Shown here: in pieces, positions 1-7,233 of the stretch
Layout: each line of letters starts with the position of its first letter
How positions within the stretch are numbered: the first letter of the stretch is position 1
Assembly (NCBI GenBank): GCA_944393205.1
Contig: CALXZI010000009.1
Location: 1 to 45,002 of the forward strand
Origin: an uncultured Alphaproteobacteria bacterium
GTDB taxonomy: Bacteria; Pseudomonadota; Alphaproteobacteria; RF32; CAG-239
Reading direction: 5' to 3'
DNA length: 45,002 nt
Translations under genes and position numbers: made by a program
The notes under the pieces: generated by a model
Told to the model about the DNA's origin: nothing
Databases searched by the model: none
Seen by the model: the letters and a program-made list of their open reading frames with translations, nothing else

Positions 1-18
1 AACGTCAATTTCTACGGA

Positions 19-72
19 ATTATAAACCGTTTTTTTTTTTTGCAATTTTAAAGAGTCTCGTGGGGATAAGTT
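19..72 (-). promoter_or_regulatory. Pilin-type promoter repeat, copy 1 (gene off left edge)
   Basis: About 50 bp is shared with 20309-20362 and 39881-39933, both of which lie directly upstream of pilin-like genes on the minus strand. Read on the minus strand it holds a conserved upstream block (45-72 and beyond), a -35-like TTGCAA (45-40), a run of 12 A (41-30) and a perfect -10 TATAAT (24-19). The spacer is 15 bp. By analogy the gene it drives begins left of the window. The -10 here is better than the TAGAAT of the other two copies. Confidence 0.6.
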
Positions 73-123
73 GCAACCGACCAATGGATTTCGTTGCTTG
101 TTAGGGGCGGAACTGTTTTATTC

Positions 124-175
124 GTCGTTATACAACGACAAGTAGCTTGACAAAAAACGACATGTGAAATAATAT
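124..175 (+). promoter_or_regulatory. Sigma70-type promoter with upstream inverted repeat
   Basis: TTGACA (147-152), a 17-bp spacer and TAATAT (170-175) precede the repeat protein that starts at 226. Just upstream is a perfect inverted repeat GTCGTT-ATAC-AACGAC (124-139), which could be an operator. The TTGACAAAAAA start is also found in the promoter at 1465. Confidence 0.55.
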
Positions 176-225
176 AACAACATCAGATACTTATTAATGA
201 ATATTATTAACTTAACATAAAAAAG

Positions 226-561
226 ATGAACAAATTTGTTAATTGCTATGTAGAAAGTGAACACATGGTAAAAGGTACGCGAAACGAACTTTTGTCTTAT
301 GTTCGCGAGAATGGCCTTTACGAAGAATCGCAACTTGCCTTAATTCGCAGGGGTGACCATGAAATACTCATGGCCTATATTTCATCTCGTGCTTTCTCAA
401 ACCGAGCCGAAGAAGCTCTGATCTTACGCGGAAATCATGAGGAAATCATGGCTTATGTGTATAGATATCATTTAAGCTCTGAAGGTAAAAAACGCCTGTT
501 TGAACGCGGCGACCAAGTGGAAGTCAACCTTTACAGGCAGCTTGAGGATGAATATTATTAA
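226..561 (+). CDS. Small protein of 26-residue helical repeats, unknown function
   Basis: This 111-residue protein has no family I can name. From residue 17 on it is built of units exactly 26 residues long. They begin GTRNELLSYV, GDHEILMAYI, GNHEEIMAYV and GDQVEVNLYR, and most end in L(I/F)xR. Alternating hydrophobic positions suggest pairs of helices stacking into a small solenoid, probably for protein binding. There is no signal peptide or membrane segment, so it is likely cytoplasmic. The same 26-residue unit recurs in the protein at 43393-44193. The gene has its own promoter (147-175) and a terminator hairpin (564-603), so it is transcribed alone. No clear Shine-Dalgarno is visible before the ATG at 226; the in-frame ATG at 265 is an alternative start. 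Confidence 0.7.
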   Translation: MNKFVNCYVESEHMVKGTRNELLSYVRENGLYEESQLALIRRGDHEILMAYISSRAFSNRAEEALILRGNHEEIMAYVYRYHLSSEGKKRLFERGDQVEVNLYRQLEDEYY

Positions 562-563
562 AA

Positions 564-603
564 ACAAAGAGGCTTGTGCAATTTATTGTGCAAGCCTCTT
601 TGT
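564..603 (+). terminator. Rho-independent-like terminator hairpin
   Basis: A stem of about 18 bp (564-581 with 586-603, two G-U pairs) and a 4-nt loop directly follow the stop of the repeat protein. The T-run is inside the stem and no long U-tract follows, so efficiency is uncertain. It separates this gene from the convergent rnhB. Confidence 0.65.
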
Positions 604-703
604 ATGTATGGTGGAAAATTAAAATCGCCGATACCGATATCCGTATAAGCCTATCCGGATCTTAATAAAAAAATCAGTGGTAATCATAAAACAAAGTTTG
701 AAT

Positions 704-1336
704 TTATGAAGCCGAGTGAGAGATGATTTTGGCAATCGGACGGTAGCTTTGGCGATGTTCCGGAGTTATACCATATTTTTTTAAGCCTTCTATATGGGCT
801 TTGGTTCCGTATCCGGCGTTTTTTTCAAAGCCGTAAAAAGGATATTTTTGTGCCAGCTCCGTCATCAGGCGGTCGCGGTATACTTTAGCCATGATTGAAG
901 CGGCGGCAACCGAATATGATGTTGCATCGCCTTTAATCAGTGTTTTACACGGACAGGGGAATGTTTTCGGCAGACGATTGCCGTCAATAATTGCCATGTC
1001 GGGAAGTTTCGGCAGCTTTTCCACAGCCCGCCGCATGGCTAAAAAGGTTGCCTGCAAAATATTCATATCATCAATTTCCTGCGCGGAAGCCTCGCCGATG
1101 CCATAATTTAATTTGCCGTTTTGTGCCTCTTGTTTAAGGAGTTCGTAAAGTTCTTCACGTTTTTTGGCGGAGAGTTTTTTTGAATCGTTTAATGAATTTA
1201 TGAGAGTCGGATTGATGTGGCGAGTATAAAAAACAACAGTAGCTGCAACCACAGGTCCTGCCCATGGTCCGCGGCCGGCTTCGTCAACACCGGCAATCAA
1301 TCCCTGATATTTGCTTTCTTCATTCCAATCAGGCAT
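704..1336 (-). CDS. rnhB: Ribonuclease HII
   Basis: RNase HII cleaves the RNA strand of RNA-DNA hybrids and starts ribonucleotide excision repair in the cytoplasm. The 210-residue length fits bacterial RnhB. The catalytic signature GVDEAGRGPWAGPV lies near residues 16-29 and carries the Asp-Glu pair. It is followed by the DGNRLP segment and by AAASIMAKVYRDRLM with a further acidic ligand. The C-terminal NAGYGTKAHIEGLKKYG block is also typical. The gene stands alone on the minus strand, convergent with the 226-561 gene and divergent from the 1524 gene. Nothing in the sequence is unusual for the family. Confidence 0.96.
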   Translation of the reverse strand: MPDWNEESKYQGLIAGVDEAGRGPWAGPVVAATVVFYTRHINPTLINSLNDSKKLSAKKREELYELLKQEAQNGKLNYGIGEASAQEIDDMNILQATFLAMRRAVEKLPKLPDMAIIDGNRLPKTFPCPCKTLIKGDATSYSVAAASIMAKVYRDRLMTELAQKYPFYGFEKNAGYGTKAHIEGLKKYGITPEHRQSYRPIAKIISHSAS

Positions 1337-1464
1337 TATGCTTCTCCTTTTGCTTTAAGAGTTAGCATAAATAAGTATAAGATTCAAACGTTATTTCTGA
1401 TGGTCTTATAAATCTTGTTTCAGCTTACCGCATTTTATCCGGTATAAGAGTTAATTAAAAAATA

Positions 1465-1493
1465 TTGACAAAAAAGACAAATTGTAGTAATGA
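1465..1493 (+). promoter_or_regulatory. Promoter for the 1524 gene
   Basis: TTGACA at 1465-1470 is followed after 17 bp by TAATGA (1488-1493). The first 13 bases closely resemble the promoter at 147 (TTGACAAAAAA then GACA). TGATAT at 1491-1496 is an alternative -10 with longer spacing. Confidence 0.45.
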
Positions 1494-1523
1494 TATATAT
1501 GTAAACTTAAAAATTAAAGAATT

Positions 1524-1862
1524 ATGAGAGAGATAAAAAATGATCCTCAAGTGGTTGAGTTCGTCCGCTTGATGGAAAAGAAAAACTTTTCAGAACTGAA
1601 TAATATGTTAAAGAAAGGATTTAATCCCAATTCAACTTATGAAAGATGGGAAAGTTTTTCTTATGACAACGGAGCTATTTACGGAGGAAGCGCTATTGTT
1701 TCTTACCGGATGATAGAACTGCCCATTGTAAAAATTTGCCCGGCTCTGAAAAAACTCTTGGAGCATTATGGGGCAAAAACCAAGGAGCAGGAAGAGTGGG
1801 AAAAATATCAGGCGGAAAGGGCTGCAGAAGAAGCGGAAGTTGATAGACTTCTGAACGAGTAG
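1524..1862 (+). CDS. Small hypothetical protein, ankyrin-like N-terminus and acidic helical tail
   Basis: I cannot assign this 112-residue protein to a family. The first 40 residues (helix, then LNNMLKKGFNPNS) look like one ankyrin-type unit, in which a helix pair ends in a loop rich in Gly, Asn and Pro. A stretch with SAIVSYRMIELPIVKICPALKKLLEHYGA follows, which resembles a final repeat plus cap. The tail (about residues 88-112) is charged, rich in Glu and Ala, and probably a single long helix. No signal peptide is seen, so it is likely cytoplasmic. It has its own promoter (1465) and a strong bidirectional terminator (1882-1915). The ankyrin assignment is inference from pattern only. Confidence 0.7.
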   Translation: MREIKNDPQVVEFVRLMEKKNFSELNNMLKKGFNPNSTYERWESFSYDNGAIYGGSAIVSYRMIELPIVKICPALKKLLEHYGAKTKEQEEWEKYQAERAAEEAEVDRLLNE

Positions 1863-1881
1863 TCCTTTACTCTGAAAAATT

Positions 1882-1915
1882 AAAAAAGGTTTGAGTTTCA
1901 GCTCAAACCTTTTTT
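1882..1915. terminator. Bidirectional rho-independent terminator
   Basis: A perfect 14-bp stem (1882-1895 with 1902-1915) has a 6-nt loop, with A6 on one side and T6 on the other. It lies between the convergent genes at 1524-1862 and 1938-2699 and can serve both. Confidence 0.9.
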
Positions 1916-1937
1916 CTTTTATAAAACCGGCTTGTTA

Positions 1938-2699
1938 TTACAAAATAACATATTCAATTTTATTATATCCGGCTTCAATTACATTGATGCGCAAATCATT
2001 AATCACAATGGTCTGCTGACCGGTCGGAAAGATAAATTCTTCCGCTTTACCGTTATCACCTAAAGTTGTGTATGTGAAACGCATATAGTTATTGACAATA
2101 CCGTCATAGCGCAATTCCCAACCTTCTAAAACTTCAGTGTTTTCCGAGCGCGTGGTAACCACCGGTGTAAATACGATATCTTCCGGTTCAGGGAAAAAGA
2201 CAATATCCAACACAGCCAAACGTCCGTCAACGATACGGCCGATTCTGTCAAACAGCTCACCATTTTCGTTAATCATCAAAATATCGCCGCTTTTTCCCTG
2301 ACGCACCAACAAATATTTTGTACCGTTGAAAGTGGTCTCGCCAAATGCGTCAAATTTGCTGCCTTTCTTAATGGTTAACGGCGAATAGCTGGAACTCATA
2401 ACGGCGTTTTTATTAACGGTCAAAGTTTCCGAACCGTAAAAATCCGTCCGATGTGTGCGGCTAAAGGCCATAACATTACCAACTTTGGTAATTAAGACCT
2501 GATTGCGTTCAATATCATCTTCTGTAATGGTTTTGCTTTCAGTCAGATATTCATCGCCGTTTTTGGTATCATAATAGAAAATTTCTTCCGTCTGCCAAAT
2601 TTGGAAAAATTTATTACGGCCATGAAAAATGTCCATATCTCCGGCATAAATACAAGCCGAGAGCATAGAAAGGGATAAAAGTGCGGCTAATTTTTTCAT
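1938..2699 (-). CDS. Predicted lipoprotein, unknown function
   Basis: This 253-residue protein starts with a short lipoprotein signal: MKK, a hydrophobic stretch, then the lipobox LSAC with the lipidated Cys at residue 16. After processing it would be anchored to the inner or outer membrane; the residue after Cys is Ile, so there is no Asp +2 retention signal. The rest is rich in alternating hydrophobic and polar residues, suggesting an all-beta fold. It includes an NGTKYLLVRQGKSGDILMIN strand pair that resembles a small SH3-like or beta-barrel unit. I recognise no family. The gene is single and shares the terminator at 1882-1915 with its convergent neighbour. Confidence 0.8.
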   Translation of the reverse strand: MKKLAALLSLSMLSACIYAGDMDIFHGRNKFFQIWQTEEIFYYDTKNGDEYLTESKTITEDDIERNQVLITKVGNVMAFSRTHRTDFYGSETLTVNKNAVMSSSYSPLTIKKGSKFDAFGETTFNGTKYLLVRQGKSGDILMINENGELFDRIGRIVDGRLAVLDIVFFPEPEDIVFTPVVTTRSENTEVLEGWELRYDGIVNNYMRFTYTTLGDNGKAEEFIFPTGQQTIVINDLRINVIEAGYNKIEYVIL

Positions 2700-2788
2700 C
2701 GGATTAATCTCTTTTTTAATGTTTAAACATATTCTATGTCGTAATATAGATTAAATTTGGTAAACAAATCAATAACAAAAGAGATGAT

Positions 2789-3670
2789 ATGAAGAAGAAT
2801 TTATCCGAATGCCTGATGATAAAGTTTGAACCGGTGGAAAATATTCCGGCCGATCTGGCTGATTTTCTGGATAATTATTTTATGGTAACGGCTTGTAATT
2901 ATAAAGATGACGGCACGGAAGAATATGTCGGTTATGCCGCCATGAATTTTGATGCCGATGACCTTAAACAACAGGCGGTTGCAATCGGTGTTAAACTTTT
3001 GCCTTATACAGTTGAAAAATTGACCAGCCAAAACTGGCTTGCCGATAACGTGATTGAATTTCCGCCGATTGAAGTGGCTGATTTTTGTGTTTACGGCGTG
3101 CATGAAAAACAAACGCCGCAAACAGATAAACTAGCCATAAGAATATATGCCGCCACGGCTTTCGGATCATCGCATCAGACGACAAAGTCTTGCTTGCAAG
3201 CCATAAGTGATTTGAGTGTATCGGGTGCAAAGCATCAAAAAATTTTGGATATGGGTACCGGTTCGGGCATTTTGTCGCTGGCTTGCGCCAAGCTCTGGGC
3301 AAAAGACGAACCGCATATCGTGGCCGCCGATATTGATGCAGAATCAGTCAATGTGACGGCGCAGAATGCTTATGACAATCATCTGGAAAAATATATTGAT
3401 GTGGTGCAAAGCGATGGTTATCAAGCGGAAATTATCAAACAAAATGCACCGTATGACATTATCTTGGCTAATATTTTAGCCCGACCGTTGATTGAAATGG
3501 CACCTTTGCTTGCCACGCATTTGGCATCAGGCGGCCTTGCCGTTCTTTCCGGTTTTGTGGACGATCAGATTGAATGGGTGGTTTCTGCCCATGAAAAGCA
3601 GGGTCTGAAACTATTAAAAGTATATGATATGGATAATTGGCATGCGGTGTTGATGGAGAAACAACAATGA
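2789..3670 (+). CDS. prmA: Ribosomal protein L11 methyltransferase
   Basis: PrmA is a SAM-dependent enzyme that trimethylates ribosomal protein L11. The 293 residues match the usual length. The N-terminal substrate-binding part is divergent, which is normal. The Rossmann methyltransferase domain begins with the SAM-binding motif ILDMGTGSGILSLA (about residues 151-164). Next come VVAADIDAES, which contacts the cosubstrate, and the active-site region DIILANILARPLIEMAP. The gene overlaps pepP in an ATGA (3667-3670), so the two are translationally coupled. Confidence 0.93.
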   Translation: MKKNLSECLMIKFEPVENIPADLADFLDNYFMVTACNYKDDGTEEYVGYAAMNFDADDLKQQAVAIGVKLLPYTVEKLTSQNWLADNVIEFPPIEVADFCVYGVHEKQTPQTDKLAIRIYAATAFGSSHQTTKSCLQAISDLSVSGAKHQKILDMGTGSGILSLACAKLWAKDEPHIVAADIDAESVNVTAQNAYDNHLEKYIDVVQSDGYQAEIIKQNAPYDIILANILARPLIEMAPLLATHLASGGLAVLSGFVDDQIEWVVSAHEKQGLKLLKVYDMDNWHAVLMEKQQ

Positions 3671-5352
3671 GCTTAAAAGAACTGCAAAAACATTTGAAAG
3701 ATAAAAATATTCCGGCTTTTTTTCAGCCGATGTCCAATATGTTTTTGGGGCAGGATATTTTGCCGGAAGAAAATAAAATCAGAGCGTTGACGGGTTTTGG
3801 GGGTTCGGCCGGAATGTTGCTTGTAACGCCTGAAAAGGCTTGGCTTTTGGTGGACGGACGTTATGCCATACAGGCACGTTATGAAACTAACCCCAAAGAA
3901 GTTACGGTGACAGACAGCCGAAATTTTTTCCTGACACTTGGTTCATTGTGTCGTGAAAATCAGATTCAAAAACTTTTTTATAACCCGTGGTGTGTTTCGG
4001 TTAAAAATGTGCGCTATTTTTGTAAAGTCTTTTCAGATATCGTGTTGCAGGAAGATAAAGATTTAACAAACCCGCTTTTATCGTCCAAACCGGTTGAGGT
4101 TTTTGCTCATGATATTAAATACGCTGGCAAGAGTGTGGCGGAAAAATGTGCCGAAGTCGCCGCAAAAATTCCTTCTGATTGCGCCGCATTGTTAATAACC
4201 TCCGCCGATCAGGTTTCATGGCTGATGAATCTGCGTTCGCACACTTTGCCGGACACGCCGGTTTTACGGGCTTATGCGCTTTTGGATCGCTCAGGCATAG
4301 CATGTGTTTATGCCGATGGTTGTGTTTATGAGGGGATTAAGCCGTTGAGCGCGCTTGCGGCCGATTTGCAAACATATCACGGCCAATCTGTTTTGGCGGA
4401 TATGGCCGATACACCGCAACAAATTTTAAATATACTGCCGGAAGGCGTTGATTTGTGCTTTAAAGATTTTAATCCTGCCGCAAAAATGAAGCTTATCAAA
4501 AATGAGACCGAATTGGCAGGTTACAAAAACGCTCATCTCCGTGACGGCGTTGCCGTCAGTAAATTTTTGTGTTGGTTGGAAAACCACCGACAAGGCATGA
4601 CCGAGTGGGATGTTGTGCAAAAACTGGGCACATTCCGCCGTCAGCAAGATTTGTTTTTTTCCGAAAGTTTCGGCACGATTGCTGCGGTTGGTGCCAATGC
4701 GGCGGTGGTGCATTATCAGCCGTCGGAAAAAAACTGTGCGGTGCTTGAAGATAATACGGTGTTGTTGTTAGACAGCGGTGCGCAATATTATGACGGCACA
4801 ACTGATGTTACCCGTACCATTGCTTTGGGAACGCCTTCAGAAGAAATCAGAAAAGCCTTCACTTATGTGCTGAAAGCGCATATTGCTTTGGCAACGGCAC
4901 GTTTCCCCGAAGCCACATCCGGAAATGCGCTTGATACAATTACCCGTGCCCCGTTATGGCGGCAGGGTATGGATTATGCTCACGGCACCGGACACGGTGT
5001 CGGGCATTTTGCCAATGTGCATGAAGGGCCGTTTGCGATTAGTGCGGTTAATCCGTTGCCGATTTATTGCAATTATGTTACCTCCAATGAGCCGGGGTAT
5101 TATAAAGAAGGCGCTTTCGGTATCCGAATTGAAAATATGGTTTATACCGTGCCGGCGGAATATAATGGTTATTTGAAATTTGAAAACCTAACCTTAATTC
5201 CTATTGATAAACGCTTGATTGATAAATATTTGTTAAGCAGCGAAGAGCAGAGCTGGTTGAACGATTATCATCAAAAAGTGTTTAACTGTTTAGCACCTTA
5301 TATGAATGCCAATGAGCAAAAATGGTTAGAAGCTTCCTGCTCCCCGCTTTAA
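3667..5352 (+). CDS. pepP: Xaa-Pro aminopeptidase (M24 family)
   Basis: This enzyme removes the N-terminal residue from peptides with proline at position 2. The 561 residues fit the three-part form of the family: two creatinase-like N-terminal domains (about 1-150 and 155-300), the M24 pita-bread catalytic domain (about 300-515) and a short C-terminal extension. The dinuclear metal ligands are visible: the Asp pair in LLLDSGAQYYDGTTDVTRT, the His in GTGHGVGHFANVHEGP, and the Glu residues in SNEPGYYKEGAFGIRIEN. I chose ATG 3667, which overlaps the prmA stop. The in-frame extension to 3637 would lie inside prmA. Confidence 0.92.
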   Translation: MSLKELQKHLKDKNIPAFFQPMSNMFLGQDILPEENKIRALTGFGGSAGMLLVTPEKAWLLVDGRYAIQARYETNPKEVTVTDSRNFFLTLGSLCRENQIQKLFYNPWCVSVKNVRYFCKVFSDIVLQEDKDLTNPLLSSKPVEVFAHDIKYAGKSVAEKCAEVAAKIPSDCAALLITSADQVSWLMNLRSHTLPDTPVLRAYALLDRSGIACVYADGCVYEGIKPLSALAADLQTYHGQSVLADMADTPQQILNILPEGVDLCFKDFNPAAKMKLIKNETELAGYKNAHLRDGVAVSKFLCWLENHRQGMTEWDVVQKLGTFRRQQDLFFSESFGTIAAVGANAAVVHYQPSEKNCAVLEDNTVLLLDSGAQYYDGTTDVTRTIALGTPSEEIRKAFTYVLKAHIALATARFPEATSGNALDTITRAPLWRQGMDYAHGTGHGVGHFANVHEGPFAISAVNPLPIYCNYVTSNEPGYYKEGAFGIRIENMVYTVPAEYNGYLKFENLTLIPIDKRLIDKYLLSSEEQSWLNDYHQKVFNCLAPYMNANEQKWLEASCSPL

Positions 5353-5371
5353 AATTAAAGACGGAGGGAAT

Positions 5372-5836
5372 ATGAACAAATTTTTGCTGGCAGGTGTTTT
5401 GGCCTGTCTGATGATTTTAAATGTGCAGGCGCAGACCGCCTTTGATGATAATTTTGCCGATAATAAACCGTTGCGGGAATATTTTGCCGCCGATGCCAAT
5501 AATGAAAACAAGTCAATCATTTATCTCTTTTATAACGGCGAACAATGTTTTGATTGTCCTCAAACTATTGAAATGGTTGAAAATTTGTATAATGAAGAAT
5601 ATGCCGAACTTTATAGTTTGTTTGTGATTGATTATACGCAAGATAATGGTTTTGATTATGCTCAAACTTATGATTTATTTGCGCCGCTTGCTCTTGTCTT
5701 GGTCAAAATTCAAAACGGTGAGATGTTGGGCTACCGCAAACTTAATGATCTCAACATTCAAAGCGGAGATAATGAATTTTATACCCGCTATTTAAGCGAA
5801 GAAATTAACAACTTTTTAGGCGATTCGGATATTTAG
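5372..5836 (+). CDS. Exported thioredoxin-fold-like protein with CxxC
   Basis: The 154 residues begin with a signal peptide (MNKFLLAGVLACLMILNVQAQ, likely cut after Ala20), so the protein is probably periplasmic. A beta strand (IIYLFYNG) leads into C59-F-D-C62, the position of a thioredoxin active site. It is followed by a helix and a second strand pair (LYSLFVIDYTQ; ALVLVKIQNGEMLGYRKL), as in the thioredoxin fold. The canonical cis-Pro loop is replaced by PLALVLV, so assignment to a named Dsb or TlpA family is not possible. It follows pepP by 19 bp with a good Shine-Dalgarno (GGAGG). It converges on the M48 protease with a 4-bp overlap. Confidence 0.75.
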   Translation: MNKFLLAGVLACLMILNVQAQTAFDDNFADNKPLREYFAADANNENKSIIYLFYNGEQCFDCPQTIEMVENLYNEEYAELYSLFVIDYTQDNGFDYAQTYDLFAPLALVLVKIQNGEMLGYRKLNDLNIQSGDNEFYTRYLSEEINNFLGDSDI

Positions 5837-7233
5837 AAATTGCCCGTGCTTAAATGATTGATTCTGATTTTTAAATCATTGAGTTTTAATTTTAAATTGG
5901 CGGAAGGATTTTCTTTTTCAGCGGCTTTTATCTGACGCCGCGCCGTTTCAAAATTTTTAATTCCGACGTTGTATTGTGCGGCGGCGTAGTACATTTCCGC
6001 CGATTGATTATTTTCTTGATAAGCGCGGGAAAGCAACAGCCAAGCCGTTAAATTCGGTCGCTTTAGTTGAACTTGATTTAAGATGATAATAATTTCTTTT
6101 AAGGTTGTTTTATCATGCGGTACTTCCAAGGCGGTTTGCGCCCAACCGAGCAGAATATCGGGAGAGTCCGGTTTTAAACGCCGTGCGTATTCATAAGCAG
6201 ACAATGCCGTTTCAAGCTTGCCGCTTTCCAATAAAAACTGCCCTTTTAGTTCATAAAAATATGGATTGTTTGGCTGTTCGGCAATCAAGCCGTTTAAAGT
6301 CTGTAATGCTTCCGGTAAATCGTGTTCACGATAAGCCAAAATAGATTGGGCGTAGCGTCCGGCAACCGAATGATCGCTTGATGGATATTTTTGTTTGGCT
6401 TGTTCTATCGGTAGCAAAAAAGCCGACAATTTAGCTTTAATCATCTTAAATTCTTCATCATACGGCGAAGTTGTTTTGCCGGATGATTGTTGCAGTGCTT
6501 GATTAAAAAATGCGGCACGCTCGCTGTTCATCGGGTGGGTGCGGAAATAAGGCGTTTCTTTATATCCGCTCAAGCGGTTCAACTGATTTATCTTTTTCAT
6601 AAAAGTTTTAAGCCCGAGAGGCGATTGATCAATCTTTTTCAAGTATTTTGCCGCACTTTCATCGGCACTGCGTTCTTCTTGCATTTGGTAAGCGGTTAAG
6701 CTGTTTAATAATGAACTTTGCGAGCCGAGCAAAACGGCCATGGCAGCATCACCGTTGCCGGAAGCTGCAGCAGCGGCACCGGCGGCAATTAAAGAGGCAA
6801 CGGCTAAAGATTGCATACGATTTATTTGCAATTTTTGTCGGACGATATGTCCGCCGGCGATGTGTCCGGTTTCGTGTGCAATAACGCCGTTTAACTCGTT
6901 AACGTTATCGGCGTTTATCAGTATGCCGGTATGAACAAATAAATAGTTGCCGTCGCTGACAAAAGCATTTAACGAATTGTCGTTTAAAATAAACACTTTT
7001 TGCGGATTAAAGGCGATGCCGGCGGCGTTAAAAATCGGACGGATGATTTTGTGTAAGAATGTTTCGGTTTCGTCATCAGAAATTAATGATAAAGCAAAGG
7101 CTTGAAAAGGAAAAATACAGAAGATAACAAGAAAAACATATAATACCACGGACGGCAAAAACCTGTGTCGTTTTTGCCGTCCGAAGAAGAAAACAGATAA
7201 AAGGTGCGTTAACCGATTAACTTTCGCCACCAT
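5833..7233 (-). CDS. BepA-like M48 zinc metalloprotease with TPR repeats
   Basis: The 466 residues have an N-terminal signal or anchor segment (about 27-48) and an M48 protease domain. The zinc motif H120-E-T-G-H124 lies in VIAHETGHIAGG, and the third ligand region is ERSADESA. About residues 300-460 hold TPR units (PNNPYFYELKGQFLLESGK; PDSPDILLGWAQTALE). This layout matches BepA/YfgC, a periplasmic chaperone-protease that rescues or degrades stalled outer-membrane proteins such as LptD. The start overlaps the end of rne by 25 bp, so it is probably co-transcribed after rne. E. coli BepA is 487 residues, close to this length. The role in LPS-porin assembly is inferred from family membership. 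Confidence 0.88.
   Translation of the reverse strand: MVAKVNRLTHLLSVFFFGRQKRHRFLPSVVLYVFLVIFCIFPFQAFALSLISDDETETFLHKIIRPIFNAAGIAFNPQKVFILNDNSLNAFVSDGNYLFVHTGILINADNVNELNGVIAHETGHIAGGHIVRQKLQINRMQSLAVASLIAAGAAAAASGNGDAAMAVLLGSQSSLLNSLTAYQMQEERSADESAAKYLKKIDQSPLGLKTFMKKINQLNRLSGYKETPYFRTHPMNSERAAFFNQALQQSSGKTTSPYDEEFKMIKAKLSAFLLPIEQAKQKYPSSDHSVAGRYAQSILAYREHDLPEALQTLNGLIAEQPNNPYFYELKGQFLLESGKLETALSAYEYARRLKPDSPDILLGWAQTALEVPHDKTTLKEIIIILNQVQLKRPNLTAWLLLSRAYQENNQSAEMYYAAAQYNVGIKNFETARRQIKAAEKENPSANLKLKLNDLKIRINHLSTGNF

Noticed and set aside
47..72. Part of the pilin promoter repeat (GTCTCGTGGGGATAAG) resembles a sequencing adapter start.
   Set aside because: Only about 10 bases match, it occurs at three loci with different flanks, and it lies at a fixed distance from pilin-like genes, so it is genomic.
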